Shown: positions 16,663-25,823 of the stretch, piece after piece
Layout: each line of letters begins with the position of its first letter
Position numbering within the stretch: the stretch's first letter is position 1
Assembly: GCA_045540315.1 (NCBI GenBank)
Contig: JAZQHA010000168.1
Location: 1-64,000, forward strand
Direction of reading: 5' to 3'
From: CAG-557 sp045540315
Lineage (GTDB): Bacteria; Bacillota; Clostridia; Oscillospirales; Acutalibacteraceae
Length of the DNA stretch: 64,000 bases
Translations under genes and position numbers: made by a program
The notes under the pieces: model-generated
What the model was told of the DNA's origin: nothing
Databases searched by the model: none
Seen by the model: only the letters and a program-made list of their open reading frames with translations

Positions 16663-16862
16663 TTTGGGAGTGCCTTGCGCTTGCTGCTACTTTGGCGCCG
16701 CGAGGCGCCGAAGGCCCCTTCTGGGCCTTCGGCCGGTCAAAAGCGCAACAAAGTTGGGCTTTTGACCACAACGAAAATAAATAAGAATTTATTTATTTTC
16801 GTTGGCCTCGCGGCTGGAGCGGCTAAGCTAGAGGACAGATGTTAATTTTGGGCACTCCCAAA
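16663..16862. repeat. Four-way-junction repeat R4 with perfect 12-bp terminal inverted repeats
   Basis: Core 16697-16814: outer stem GCCGCGAGGC/GCCTCGCGGC; arms GCCGAAGGCCC/GGGCCTTCGGC, GGTCAAAAGC...CAACAAAGTTG...GCTTTTGACC, and CAACGAAAATAAATAA/TTATTTATTTTCGTTG. The ends TTTGGGAGTGCC (16663-16674) and GGCACTCCCAAA (16851-16862) are a perfect inverted repeat defining a 200-bp unit, the clearest boundaries of any copy. Confidence 0.92.
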
Positions 16863-16880
16863 TGCTATGTAAGGAGTTTG

Positions 16881-18131
16881 GTGATAGATATAGATAAGCA
16901 AAAGGTAATTGTCGTGGGTGGCGGCGCGGCAGGCATGATGGCGGCTGGAGTCTGTGCACAAAACGGAGCAAATGTAATCCTGCTTGAGAAAAACAATATG
17001 CTTGGCAAAAAGTTGCGTATTACGGGAAAGGGACGCTGTAATATAGCGAATAACTGTGACGCTCAGACTTTTATGTCGAACGTGCCGCGCAATGGGAAGT
17101 TTTTATATAGCGCGATTAATCGTTTTAGCTCGAACGATACGATAAATTTTTTCGAGAGTCGGGGTCTAGTGACAAAAACAGAGCGTGGGAATCGTGTTTT
17201 TCCATGCTCAGATAAGGCTATTGATGTAGTTAAAATACTCGAAAGCTTTGTTGTTGACTCTGGCTGCGAGATTTTAAATGAAGTTGCAAAAGAGTTAATT
17301 ATAGGCCAAGGCAAGTGCGAGGGAATTACAACTCGAACTGGAATGAAAATTTTTGCGGATGCCGTTATTTTAGCGACTGGTGGATTATCGTATCCGCGAA
17401 CGGGCTCCACTGGAGATGGTTACAAAATGGCTCAAAAGGTAGGGCACACTGTTGTGTCGCCGAGAGCCTCTTTGGTACCGCTGGAGTCGAGTGATGAGTT
17501 TTGCGCAGACTTACAAGGGCTATCACTCAGAAATGTTTCCATAGAGCTGATTGAAAAGAGCTCCAATAAAGTTGTTTTCAAAGATTTTGGCGAGATGTTA
17601 TTTACGCATTTTGGTCTTTCTGGCCCGATAATATTGAGTGCAAGCGCGCACATGTTGAAAAATAAGTCGTACGCCATTAAAATAGATTTAAAGCCAGCGT
17701 TGTCGATGGAGCAGCTAGATAAACGTATTTTGAGGGACTTTGAGAAGTATCAAAACAAGGACTTTAGTAACGCTTTAGGTGACTTGCTGCCAAGAAAACT
17801 AATTCCAGTAATTATCAAACTAAGCGGGATTCCAACGGATTTAAAGTGCCATCAAATTACCAAGGCTATGCGGTTTAACTTGCTCAACGTATTAAAATCT
17901 TTGACAGTTAATATAAGTGGTATGCGGCCAGTCGATGAAGCGATAATTACCTCTGGTGGCATAAAAACTGCCGAGATAAATCCTAAGACAATGGAGTCGA
18001 AGTTAGTAAAGGGGTTGTATTTTGCAGGGGAAGTTATCGATGTGGATGCCTATACGGGTGGATTTAACTTACAAATAGCATTTTCTACAGGACATTTAGC
18101 AGGTGACGCTGCGGCAAATAGGAGTGACTAA
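16881..18131 (+). CDS. NAD(P)/FAD-dependent oxidoreductase, HI0933/BaiN family
   Basis: A 416-residue flavoprotein. The Rossmann motif VIVVGGGAAGMMAAGVCAQN is at about 9-28, GKRCNIAN-like GKGRCNIANNC follows, and ATGGLSYPRTGSTGDGYKMA and the C-terminal GEVIDVDAYTGGFNLQIAFS bind FAD. The length fits the family (about 410). The start GTG at 16881 follows AAGGAG (16871-16876); earlier in-frame starts fall within R4. Substrate unknown. It overlaps the region just before cmk (3 bp gap), so the two are co-transcribed. Confidence 0.9.
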   Translation: MIDIDKQKVIVVGGGAAGMMAAGVCAQNGANVILLEKNNMLGKKLRITGKGRCNIANNCDAQTFMSNVPRNGKFLYSAINRFSSNDTINFFESRGLVTKTERGNRVFPCSDKAIDVVKILESFVVDSGCEILNEVAKELIIGQGKCEGITTRTGMKIFADAVILATGGLSYPRTGSTGDGYKMAQKVGHTVVSPRASLVPLESSDEFCADLQGLSLRNVSIELIEKSSNKVVFKDFGEMLFTHFGLSGPIILSASAHMLKNKSYAIKIDLKPALSMEQLDKRILRDFEKYQNKDFSNALGDLLPRKLIPVIIKLSGIPTDLKCHQITKAMRFNLLNVLKSLTVNISGMRPVDEAIITSGGIKTAEINPKTMESKLVKGLYFAGEVIDVDAYTGGFNLQIAFSTGHLAGDAAANRSD

Positions 18132-18134
18132 TTT

Positions 18135-18794
18135 ATGATATCAATTGCAATAGACGGTCCAGCTGGTGCAGGAAAAAGCACCGTTGCGAAGGTTGTGGCA
18201 CAAAAGCTTTCATATTTGTATGTCGATACTGGTGCGTTGTATCGTGCAATTGCATTTTTTATGCAGGAAAATAAGTATGAAGATGAGTCCGAAATTATTT
18301 CGGCGCTAGGAAAAGTTAAAGTTAATTTGAAGTTTATAGATGATTCGCAGAGAGTTTTTCTTGGCGACAAGGATGTAACGGAGAAAATAAGAACTCCGCA
18401 AATTTCTATGAGAGCTTCAAAAATCTCAGCTATCCCTTTGGTACGTGAGTTTTTGTTAAACTTACAGCGAGACTTGTCGCAAAAAAATAACGTAATAATG
18501 GATGGTCGAGATATAGGTACGGTAATTTTACCAAATGCAGACGTTAAGATTTTTCTAACAGCAACGCCTGAGGTGCGAGCGAGACGTCGCCACAAAGAGC
18601 AACTTGAAAAAGGTCTGCAAAGTAGTTACGAGGAAGTCTTAGGTGATATAATTAAGCGCGACTATGATGACTCAAATCGAGCTGTAGCGCCCCTTAAACG
18701 TGCCGCTGACGCCATACTTGTCGACACCAGCGAGTATACTTTTTATGAGTCCGTTGAGCTAGTGCTTCGCGTTATAAAAGAAAACTTAGGTTAG
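18135..18794 (+). CDS. cmk: Cytidylate kinase
   Basis: A 219-residue (d)CMP kinase. The P-loop is IDGPAGAGKSTVAK (about 5-18), DTGALYRAI binds CMP, and IMDGRDIGTVI and RARRRHKEQ are conserved. plsC follows after R5; cmk-plsC is a common Clostridial order (often followed by ispH/rpsA, not seen here). Confidence 0.96.
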   Translation: MISIAIDGPAGAGKSTVAKVVAQKLSYLYVDTGALYRAIAFFMQENKYEDESEIISALGKVKVNLKFIDDSQRVFLGDKDVTEKIRTPQISMRASKISAIPLVREFLLNLQRDLSQKNNVIMDGRDIGTVILPNADVKIFLTATPEVRARRRHKEQLEKGLQSSYEEVLGDIIKRDYDDSNRAVAPLKRAADAILVDTSEYTFYESVELVLRVIKENLG

Positions 18795-18841
18795 AAGATA
18801 GAAAATATACAGATTGATTGTTTCAGCCCTGGCTGCCCGCG

Positions 18842-18953
18842 GCCGCGAGGCCAAAGAAAATAAAATATTTATTTTCTTTGTGGTTCAAAGTTCAAAAAAT
18901 TTGAACTTTGAACTGGCCGAAGGCCCCTGTGGGGGCCTTCGGCGCCTCGCGGC
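18842..18953. repeat. Four-way-junction repeat R5
   Basis: Outer stem GCCGCGAGGC/GCCTCGCGGC, AT-rich arm first (CAAAGAAAATAAA/TTTATTTTCTTTG), middle arm GTTCAAAGTTCAAA/TTTGAACTTTGAAC, third arm GGCCGAAGGCCCC/GGGGGCCTTCGGC. It lies between cmk and plsC. Confidence 0.9.
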
Positions 18954-19030
18954 GCGTTCCTGGGCGGAGCAGCCGGAGTTTGGTTGGAGCTGTTGTAGGC
19001 TATAAAAAAATTAAAGTGAGGACGGATGTT

Positions 19031-19633
19031 GTGAAGAAGAGTAAACTATATAGGGTGCTTGTGCCTATAGTCAGGCCGCTTGTATATATTTTTTATAGGC
19101 TAGAGGTGCGAGGTATTGAGAATATTCCAGATCAAGGTCGATGCATTATTTGTCCAAATCATACCTCGAATATTGATCCGGTATTGTTGGCCGTTACGCT
19201 AAAGAGACAAATTTATTTTATGGCCAAAGCTGAGCTTTTTAAAAACAAAATACTAAATAAATTATTTAGAGCGTTGGGAGCGTTTCCAGTAGAGAGAGGA
19301 AAAGGCGATGGAACTGCAATTAACGAAGCGGAAAATGTATTGAAAAGCGGTGAGCAGTTGGGTTTGTTTATTGAGGGAGCGCGTTCAAAAACAGGTGACT
19401 TTTTGCGTCCTAGAAGTGGGTGTGCGATGATTGCTTATCAGACAAATAGTCCGGTTGTACCGGTGTGCATAACTGGTGCCGGTGAGCATAAAGTTAAGTT
19501 TCTCAAAAAGGCGATAATTACAATTGGCAAGCCAATTTCTGTGGATGAGTTGAACATAAAAAATGAAACCGGCAAGGAGTTTCGAGACGCCAGCCGGTTA
19601 ATCATGGAGAATATAAAAAATTTAAAAGTGTAG
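19031..19633 (+). CDS. plsC: 1-acyl-sn-glycerol-3-phosphate acyltransferase
   Basis: A 200-residue PlsC-family acyltransferase making phosphatidic acid at the membrane. The catalytic NHTSNIDPV (HX4D) is at about 49-57; FPVERGKGDG and the FIEGARSKTG block are family motifs, and VVPVCITGAG ends the domain. GTG at 19031 follows GTGAGGA; longer in-frame readings upstream only translate R5 and were excluded. Confidence 0.93.
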   Translation: MKKSKLYRVLVPIVRPLVYIFYRLEVRGIENIPDQGRCIICPNHTSNIDPVLLAVTLKRQIYFMAKAELFKNKILNKLFRALGAFPVERGKGDGTAINEAENVLKSGEQLGLFIEGARSKTGDFLRPRSGCAMIAYQTNSPVVPVCITGAGEHKVKFLKKAIITIGKPISVDELNIKNETGKEFRDASRLIMENIKNLKV

Positions 19634-19692
19634 TGCTTGATAGGTCTGAAAAGTGCCTCTTGTGATATCTGTTTTTAGGGTTAGCCGCTCCG

Positions 19693-19804
19693 GCCGCGAG
19701 GCCAACGGAAATAAATATTTATTTTCGTTGTAGTCCCAAGCTCAACTTTGTTGAGCTTGGGACTAGCCTAATGTTCCGGTATGGAACATTAGGCGCCTCG
19801 CGGC
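19693..19804. repeat. Four-way-junction repeat R6
   Basis: Arms: CAACGGAAATAAA/TTTATTTTCGTTG (one G-T wobble), AGTCCCAAGCTCAAC/GTTGAGCTTGGGACT, and GCCTAATGTTCC/GGAACATTAGGC. The left flank 19652-19692 (AGTGCCTCTTGTGATATCT...TAGCCGCTCC) is closely shared with R8. It lies between the convergent plsC and capA-like genes. Confidence 0.9.
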
Positions 19805-19837
19805 GCCCTAGCATAGCAACAAGCGTAGGATATGGAT

Positions 19838-21145
19838 TTACGCCTGAGGGTAGATGTGTGGGTAAGCTGCAGACAAACTTTTCGCAATGATGCTTTTTGC
19901 TTTTTGTTGACCGTCAGAGAGCAACTGTATGGTGCGGTTATACGACTTATTTGCGCGTTCGACGCCACTAGTTGAGGCTGTAAGGTTAAAGCTGTTATTC
20001 CAGTTTATATTTTTATCAAGAGGAACAATTTGATACACTTTTTTACCATTTTGAGCACGGTATAGATGGACCCAAGTGGGTAAAATATCTATGCCGGAAG
20101 TTAAGACGGTACCGTCGCTGTATTTGGTGAATTGCACTGAGAATAAAACGCCATCCTCGGTGTGTCCGCTTTTGATATCCATAACCTCCTGGCGCTGGTT
20201 TGAGACAGAGTTGCCGACGGAGTATATACAAATTGTGTCCTTGCCGGAGATGTCTGAATGAAGCATATCCATAGGCTGTATAACGTGAGGATGTCCACCG
20301 ACTATAACATCTACGCCTAGGTCGCAGAGTTTTTGCGCAATAGCCTTTTGAGTTGAGTTTGGTTTGAGTTCATACTCGTTACCCCAGTGCATATAGTATA
20401 TAATTTTATCAATGCCGCTTTGGGCCATTTCAGAGATGATATTTGCTTGCTCTGCGTAAAAGCTGTCGAGATGGCTGTAGTCGAAAACATTTATCAGTCT
20501 ACTGTTAACACTTGTCGCAGGAATACCATTTACGCTGATAACGCCGTCGCCAGAGATGTTGCCGTACGTATAATTTACCATCCCAACTTTTATCCCGTTG
20601 ATATCTTTAATTATATATTTTTTGTCGTCTGAGTTGAGCCGTGTGCCGATGAAGTCGACATTTTTGTTTTTTAAGACTTCAATAGTTCGAGTAAATCCGG
20701 AAGCACCGCCATCATTTGAGTGATTAGTTGCAGTTAAGAACATATCGAAGCCACTATTTTTAGCGGAGTCAATTAAGTTATCGGGGCTTCTAAAGAGTGG
20801 ATACCCAGAAAAATTGTTATCTGCCAAGGTAACTTCAAGATTTATGACAGAGTAGTCGAGCTTTTTTATATACGGAGTTAAGTGCGTAAAAATTTTCTCG
20901 AAGTTATATGTTTTAGAGTGTTCATCATAGTTGGCGGGAAGTAGGGGAGAGTGTATGAGGATGTCGCCGGTGCTTCCTATGTTGGCGGTGGAGAGAACAT
21001 AGGTTGGTTTGTCTTGCGGGACGGGAGATTCATTGGTATTGTTGCCCTGAGGAGAGAATTGTTTTAGGACAAAAAATGCTGCAAAAGAAAGCAGAACAGT
21101 GCCAGCAATAATTAGTAGATGTTTACGTGTTAGAATTTTTTTCAT
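19838..21145 (-). CDS. CapA/PgsA-family protein (putative poly-gamma-glutamate or capsule synthesis)
   Basis: A 435-residue protein with an N-terminal signal anchor (LLIIAGTVLLSFAAFFVL) and an extracellular metallophosphatase-like CapA domain. It shows NIGSTGDILIH (metal-binding start), INLEVTL, FLTATNHSNDGG (NHxxD-type), YYMHWGNEY (HWG) and VDVIVGGHPHVIQPM (GGHPH). These residues match PF09587. Such proteins are linked to poly-gamma-glutamate or capsule export; no pgsB/C partners are present, so the polymer is uncertain. RBS AAGGACT precedes the ATG. Confidence 0.88.
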   Translation of the reverse strand: MKKILTRKHLLIIAGTVLLSFAAFFVLKQFSPQGNNTNESPVPQDKPTYVLSTANIGSTGDILIHSPLLPANYDEHSKTYNFEKIFTHLTPYIKKLDYSVINLEVTLADNNFSGYPLFRSPDNLIDSAKNSGFDMFLTATNHSNDGGASGFTRTIEVLKNKNVDFIGTRLNSDDKKYIIKDINGIKVGMVNYTYGNISGDGVISVNGIPATSVNSRLINVFDYSHLDSFYAEQANIISEMAQSGIDKIIYYMHWGNEYELKPNSTQKAIAQKLCDLGVDVIVGGHPHVIQPMDMLHSDISGKDTICIYSVGNSVSNQRQEVMDIKSGHTEDGVLFSVQFTKYSDGTVLTSGIDILPTWVHLYRAQNGKKVYQIVPLDKNINWNNSFNLTASTSGVERANKSYNRTIQLLSDGQQKAKSIIAKSLSAAYPHIYPQA

Positions 21146-21408
21146 TTTTACAGTCCTTTATATAGCGTTAGGGGATGTTATCAGATTTATTTTAGCAAGA
21201 GTAGGTTAGAAAGGCAATTAAGGACGAAATAATTGATTTAAATACAATTTAGTGTGTTTTGCATATTTAAAACGCATATAAATGTGCCTAAAAGAAAATA
21301 AAAATATTTAAATAGTAGAAAAGCCACAAAATAATAATATATATGTGTACATCATCTCTTAAACGTGTTAAAATAAAAATACTTATACCAAAAAAAGGAG
21401 GGAAGAAA

Positions 21409-21774
21409 ATGAGCAAAATAAGATTGCTAAATGTTGAAGAATGCTTAATGGTTACTGGTGGAGCCCCTATATACATGGGCCGTGGAAAAGATGGAAGACC
21501 ACGGTACTTTGTGCCAGGTAAAAGTCGTTCTTATAAATGTTTAGATTATCTGCAGTCTTTGCATTATGGGGAGTACGAAGATGCTGAAGTTATAGATTGT
21601 GGAACAGAACGTGAAGCTTTGAGTAGAGCAATGCAAGCAGGAGCTCGCCAGCAGGGGTTGGGTAATATTGCGAACTTTTTTACACCAATAGCTCCAGAGC
21701 CATTGCCAGCGCCACCGCCAGTAAAACGTCAACGTTTAATCACGGATTATTTTTCACCAATCACATCGAATTAA
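21409..21774 (+). CDS. Double-glycine-leader protein with C-terminal PIP-box-like motif
   Basis: A 121-residue protein with no recognised family. The N-terminus MSKIRLLNVEECLMVTGG resembles a double-glycine (bacteriocin-type) leader, cleaved after Gly17-Gly18 by an ABC-type peptidase transporter. The mature part has a proline-rich region (APEPLPAPPPVK) and two similar motifs, IANFFTPI (87-94) and ITDYFSPI (111-118). The latter sits in QRLITDYF, which fits the eukaryotic/archaeal clamp-binding consensus QxxIxx(F/Y)(F/Y). ATG 21409 follows AAGGAGG. No transporter is nearby. Leader call moderate; motif function speculative. Confidence 0.6.
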   Translation: MSKIRLLNVEECLMVTGGAPIYMGRGKDGRPRYFVPGKSRSYKCLDYLQSLHYGEYEDAEVIDCGTEREALSRAMQAGARQQGLGNIANFFTPIAPEPLPAPPPVKRQRLITDYFSPITSN

Positions 21775-21967
21775 CTGCTACTATTTTTCAACAAGTATAA
21801 AAAGAAAACAATTTAGCGATAGGTAGGTTAAGGAAAAGAATTTTAGTTAAAGTAAGTTATTCAAAAATATTTTTAAAAAGAGTCTTTACAAAATAAATTT
21901 GTTATGATACATTATTCCTTGAGATTGATTTTACCTTTTTCATTCTCATAAATTCCTTTTCTTTAGT

Positions 21968-21998
21968 ATAAGCGCTCCTTGTGAGCGCTTATTTTTTG
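21968..21998 (+). terminator. Rho-independent terminator
   Basis: A 10-bp stem ATAAGCGCTC/GAGCGCTTAT with loop CTTGT and a T-rich tail. It lies 200 bp after the double-glycine-leader gene; the rest of 21775-22075 holds no gene I can support. Confidence 0.8.
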
Positions 21999-22075
21999 TG
22001 TAAAGCTGAAAAAAGCATAAAATTTTTTTCATTTAGCACGCCTTTGTAGCATATGAATTAGCGTGGAGGGTGCTT

Positions 22076-22570
22076 ATGTTTATTTGTTCAATCAAAACTT
22101 CTAAGAAAAAGCTTATTATACACGTGTTGCTAATCGTTTTGCTGTTAGCTTTAGTACCGATACTTTTCTTTGCATTTAGAAATAATGATAAACAAGCAAC
22201 ATGTTCGATAGGAAAGTATAATTTATCTGCTAGGGATAATAACGAACGGTTGGAATTTTTGTCTCAGTTTGGGTGGGAGGTTTCTAGTGAGCCAACTGAA
22301 GTTACAACGGTGACGATTCCTGCAGAGTTTAATTCTACATACGAAAAATATAATGATATTCAAAGAGAACAGGGGCTGGATCTTACAAAATATCAAGCAC
22401 AAGCTTGTACGCGATATACTTATCAAATCTTAAATTATAAAGATTCCTCGCAGGGGGTGCGTGCAAATATACTGGTTCTTAATGATAAAGTTATAGGCGG
22501 AGATATTTCCTCGGTGATGTTAAATGGTTTTATACATGGCTTTTGCGATCCCGATAAGATGCATATATAG
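22076..22570 (+). CDS. Membrane-anchored DUF4830-like protein
   Basis: A 164-residue protein. A basic N-terminus and one helix (HVLLIVLLLALVPILFFAF, about 17-35) anchor an extracytoplasmic domain whose LSQFGWEVSSEPTEVTTVTI and QGLDLTKYQAQACTRYTYQI segments match DUF4830 as I remember it. ATG 22076 follows GTGGAGGG (22063-22070), within which the GTG at 22070 lies. Function unknown for the family. Confidence 0.65.
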   Translation: MFICSIKTSKKKLIIHVLLIVLLLALVPILFFAFRNNDKQATCSIGKYNLSARDNNERLEFLSQFGWEVSSEPTEVTTVTIPAEFNSTYEKYNDIQREQGLDLTKYQAQACTRYTYQILNYKDSSQGVRANILVLNDKVIGGDISSVMLNGFIHGFCDPDKMHI

Positions 22571-22617
22571 TTTTTCGCATTTCTTAAGTATGTGATGTTA
22601 CCTAGGGCTACTGCGCC

Positions 22618-22717
22618 GCCGCGAGGCGGCCCCATAAATTTATGGGGCCCCAGCAGCCTTTTAAAAAAAGGCTGCTTGCATATGAACTCAATTTATGAGT
22701 TCATATGGCCTCGCGGC
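22618..22717. repeat. Four-way-junction repeat R7 (divergent arms)
   Basis: The outer stem GCCGCGAGGC/GCCTCGCGGC is kept, but the three arms differ from the common set: GGCCCCATAAA/TTTATGGGGCC, AGCAGCCTTTT/AAAAGGCTGCT, and CATATGAACTCA/TGAGTTCATATG. Same geometry with unrelated arm sequence. The rest of 22571-23102 shows only the PucR promoter. Confidence 0.9.
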
Positions 22718-22984
22718 GCATATAGGGTAGACGATAAAATTAAAAATATTTCTGAAAAAATAAAAAACACATTACGAGCGGCGATAAATTCTCAAAATAT
22801 GGAAGAGATTTGTTGCTGCTCGTAAAAATTTTTTCAAAAATTTTTGTATCTTAATTGAACAAAATGAGGCGCAAACATTCTAAAGTAACAATACAAAAGC
22901 TAGCAGAAAAGCGCATAAAACGTCGTTTTTGCAGCGATGTGTAACCTCAAATTATAAATTTAACAAATTTTTTCGATAAAATAG

Positions 22985-23013
22985 TTGCAATATTCTCGTT
23001 ATGTATGTAAAAT
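22985..23013 (+). promoter_or_regulatory. Candidate promoter of the PucR-type regulator
   Basis: TTGCAA (22985-22990), a 17-bp spacer, TAAAAT (23008-23013), 90 bp upstream of the ATG. Confidence 0.55.
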
Positions 23014-23102
23014 ATAGATATGTTTATTTTTCAATTAAACTATTTGTAAAAACTTTGTTTTAGCAACCATTTTAAATTTTATTTTAGTAAGGAGTTTGTT
23101 CT

Positions 23103-24185
23103 ATGTCTAACAGGTTATTTCAAGGTATTGTTCATCAAATGCATGATGCTATCGGCAGAACAATTGGCGTGATTGATGAGTCCGCTATTGTTGTTGCTTG
23201 TAGCGATTTGGACAAGATTGGAGAGGTTAGAAGCAGTATTACTTCAGACTTTTTCAAGCCGGCGTCTACTTTTATTGTCAATGGTTATACTTATAAGTCA
23301 CTCGAGAGCAAAGGTAACGCAGAGTATACAGTCTTTGTTAAGGGCGACGATGAAGCTGCTCAAAGATATGTATCTATTTTGTCGATTTCTTTCGGTAGCA
23401 TTAAACAATTCTACGACGAGAAATATGATCGCGGTAACTTTATTAAAAACGTTATCCTCGACAATATCTTGCCGGGAGATATTTATCTAAAGGCTCGTGA
23501 GCTTCACTTTAGCATCGATGCAACTCGTGTTTGCTTATTGGTAAAGGTTCATTCTAAGTCCGACACTTCTGCTTATGATATTCTTCAAAGCTTGTTCCCG
23601 GATAAAAATAAGGACTTCGTTATCAGCGTAACCGAGTCTGACATTGCTGTAATTAAGGAAGTAAAAGAAGATATTACCGACGAAGACCTCACTCAGCTTG
23701 CAAATTCAATCATCGAGACTTTGACAAGTGAGTTCTACATTCAATGTTCAATCGGTATTGGTTCATTGGTATCTAATATCAGAGGTTTGGCATCTTCATT
23801 CAAAGAGGCTCAAATCGCACTTGAGGTTGGTAAGGTATTCGATACAGAAAAGGCTATCGTTAGCTATAACAACCTTGGCGTAGCTAGACTTGTATATCAA
23901 TTGCCAACGACTCTATGCGAAATGTTCCTCAAAGAAGTATTCAAACGCGGTTCGATTGAGACTTTGGACCAAGAAACTCTCTTTACCATTCAACGTTTCT
24001 TCGAGAATAACTTAAATGTATCGGAGACTTCACGTAAGTTGTTCGTACACAGAAATACTTTGGTGTATCGTTTGGAGAAAATCAAAAAATTAACTGGACT
24101 CGATTTGCGTGAGTTCGAGGATGCAATCGTATTTAAAGTTGCATTGATGGTTAAAAAGTACTTATCTTCAAATCCCAAATTTTAA
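23103..24185 (+). CDS. PucR/CdaR-family transcriptional regulator
   Basis: A 360-residue regulator. The N-terminus (about 1-110) resembles the sugar-diacid-recognition domain. The middle (about 130-270) has the GGDEF-like domain of CdaR proteins (SIGIGSLVSNIRGLASSFKEAQIAL). The C-terminus is the PucR helix-turn-helix (FFENNLNVSETSRKLFVHRN TLVYRLEKIKKLTG region). AAGGAG precedes the ATG. The next gene is ftsE; a link with division is not implied by the family. Confidence 0.88.
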   Translation: MSNRLFQGIVHQMHDAIGRTIGVIDESAIVVACSDLDKIGEVRSSITSDFFKPASTFIVNGYTYKSLESKGNAEYTVFVKGDDEAAQRYVSILSISFGSIKQFYDEKYDRGNFIKNVILDNILPGDIYLKARELHFSIDATRVCLLVKVHSKSDTSAYDILQSLFPDKNKDFVISVTESDIAVIKEVKEDITDEDLTQLANSIIETLTSEFYIQCSIGIGSLVSNIRGLASSFKEAQIALEVGKVFDTEKAIVSYNNLGVARLVYQLPTTLCEMFLKEVFKRGSIETLDQETLFTIQRFFENNLNVSETSRKLFVHRNTLVYRLEKIKKLTGLDLREFEDAIVFKVALMVKKYLSSNPKF

Positions 24186-24247
24186 TGCTTAATAGCGAAA
24201 AATAAACAGAATAGCAAAAAGAGGCAAAATAAAAAGGAGTAGAAACC

Positions 24248-24934
24248 ATGATAGAGTTCAAGAACGTATCAAAGGTGTATGCTAATGGTACGAGTGCTCT
24301 TAAAGATATAGATTTGCATATAAAAAAAGGCGAATTTGTATTTATCGTTGGTTCATCGGGTTCAGGAAAGAGTACATTCTTAAAACTCATAATGCATGAG
24401 GAACTCCCTTCCAAAGGCACTATTTACCTTGACGGCATAAATATTACACAAATCACAAAAAAGGAAGTCCCGTATGTTCGCAGAAAAATGGGAATAGTTT
24501 TTCAGGACTTCCGTCTAATCGACAAAATGACAGTCTTCGACAATGTAGCTTTTGCAATGCGTGTCACCGGAGCGTCTGAGCGGGATGTTAAAAAGAGAGT
24601 TCCATATATTTTGAATTTGGTAGAATTACAAGATAAGGCGAATCGTCGCCCGGCTGAACTCTCTGGCGGTGAACAACAACGCGTAAGTTTGGCAAGAGCA
24701 CTTGTTAATAACCCATCTATAATTATTGCAGACGAGCCTACCGGAAATATTGACCCAGAAATGTCATATGAGATTGTGGAGCTCCTAACGGAGATAAACA
24801 AGCGCGGGACTACCGTTTTGATGGTTACTCACGAGCACGATTTAGTTCAACACTTCAATAAGAGAGTAATCGAGATTAGCCAGGGCCGCATTATGACAGA
24901 CAGCGAAAATCCGGAGGTGAAGTATGAGGTTTAG
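24248..24934 (+). CDS. ftsE: Cell division ATP-binding protein FtsE
   Basis: A 228-residue ABC ATPase that with FtsX controls peptidoglycan hydrolases at the septum. Walker A is VGSSGSGKSTFLK (about 35-47), signature LSGGEQQRVSLARAL, Walker B IIIADEPTGNIDP, and the H-loop MVTHEHD. SD AAAGGAG precedes the ATG. It overlaps ftsX by 11 bp. Confidence 0.96.
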   Translation: MIEFKNVSKVYANGTSALKDIDLHIKKGEFVFIVGSSGSGKSTFLKLIMHEELPSKGTIYLDGINITQITKKEVPYVRRKMGIVFQDFRLIDKMTVFDNVAFAMRVTGASERDVKKRVPYILNLVELQDKANRRPAELSGGEQQRVSLARALVNNPSIIIADEPTGNIDPEMSYEIVELLTEINKRGTTVLMVTHEHDLVQHFNKRVIEISQGRIMTDSENPEVKYEV

Positions 24935-25823
24935 TTCAGTAAAGTATTTGTTGACTGAAGGATTTCGAAATGTTTGGAAGAACTGGATGATGTCGGTAGC
25001 TTCAATTGGTATATTAATCCTTTGTTTGCTACTGACTGGCGCTGCAGCTTTGTTTTCCATTAATGTTAGACATGCTTTAAATTCGATTGAATCACAAAAT
25101 AGCGTGACTATTTATCTAAAAGATGAAGTCGATACCGAAGGTGCCATGCAAATTGGAGAACAACTCAAGATGCTTAGCAATATTGCCAGCTGCAGCTTTT
25201 ACTCCAAGGAAGAAGCTGTGGAAAAATTTAAAGATGAACTTGGCTCAATCTTTGAGGGCATTAAGGATAAAAATCCATTTCCTCATGCGTTTCACGTTAC
25301 TTTGGTTGATATCTCGAAATATAAAGAGACTGTTGAGCAAATTATGCAAGTGGATGGCGTTGATAGCGTTGTAAACCGCAGTGAGCTATTTGAAAAGCTT
25401 ACTCAGTTCGATAAATTAATTTCAATGAGTGGCGTATTTATCATCATAGTTTTGGGTTTGGTGTCTTTATTCATTTTATCAAACACGATTAAGCTCACTA
25501 TGTATAGCCGTCGGTTTGAGATTAGCATTATGAAGTCTGTAGGCGCAACGGACTGGTTTGTTCGCATTCCGTTTATTGTAGAGGGCATGATTATCGGTAT
25601 TATATCCGCGATTATCTCCGCTACGGTGCTAAAGTTTATCTACGATATTATCATTAACTACATAAATAGAATGATTCCTTTTTCTCACATACCGTTCCAG
25701 AGCGTTTCTTTATCCATTTTTTTCTCGTTTGTTGCAGCCGGCATAAGTTTTGGTTTGATTGGAGGACTTATTTCAATTAGCAAGTACCTCAAAAAAGAAG
25801 GAGGAGAAATACTTGGGTGGTAA
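24924..25823 (+). CDS. ftsX: Cell division permease FtsX
   Basis: A 299-residue, four-helix membrane partner of FtsE. The first helix is ASIGILILCLLLTGAAALF (about 27-45), followed by an extracellular domain (about 55-165) that contacts the hydrolase, then three helices (about 170, 220, 270). KLTMYSRRFEISIMKSVGAT is conserved. SD GGAGGTGAAG lies inside ftsE. It overlaps the following hydrolase gene by 11 bp. Confidence 0.95.
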   Translation: MRFSSVKYLLTEGFRNVWKNWMMSVASIGILILCLLLTGAAALFSINVRHALNSIESQNSVTIYLKDEVDTEGAMQIGEQLKMLSNIASCSFYSKEEAVEKFKDELGSIFEGIKDKNPFPHAFHVTLVDISKYKETVEQIMQVDGVDSVVNRSELFEKLTQFDKLISMSGVFIIIVLGLVSLFILSNTIKLTMYSRRFEISIMKSVGATDWFVRIPFIVEGMIIGIISAIISATVLKFIYDIIINYINRMIPFSHIPFQSVSLSIFFSFVAAGISFGLIGGLISISKYLKKEGGEILGW

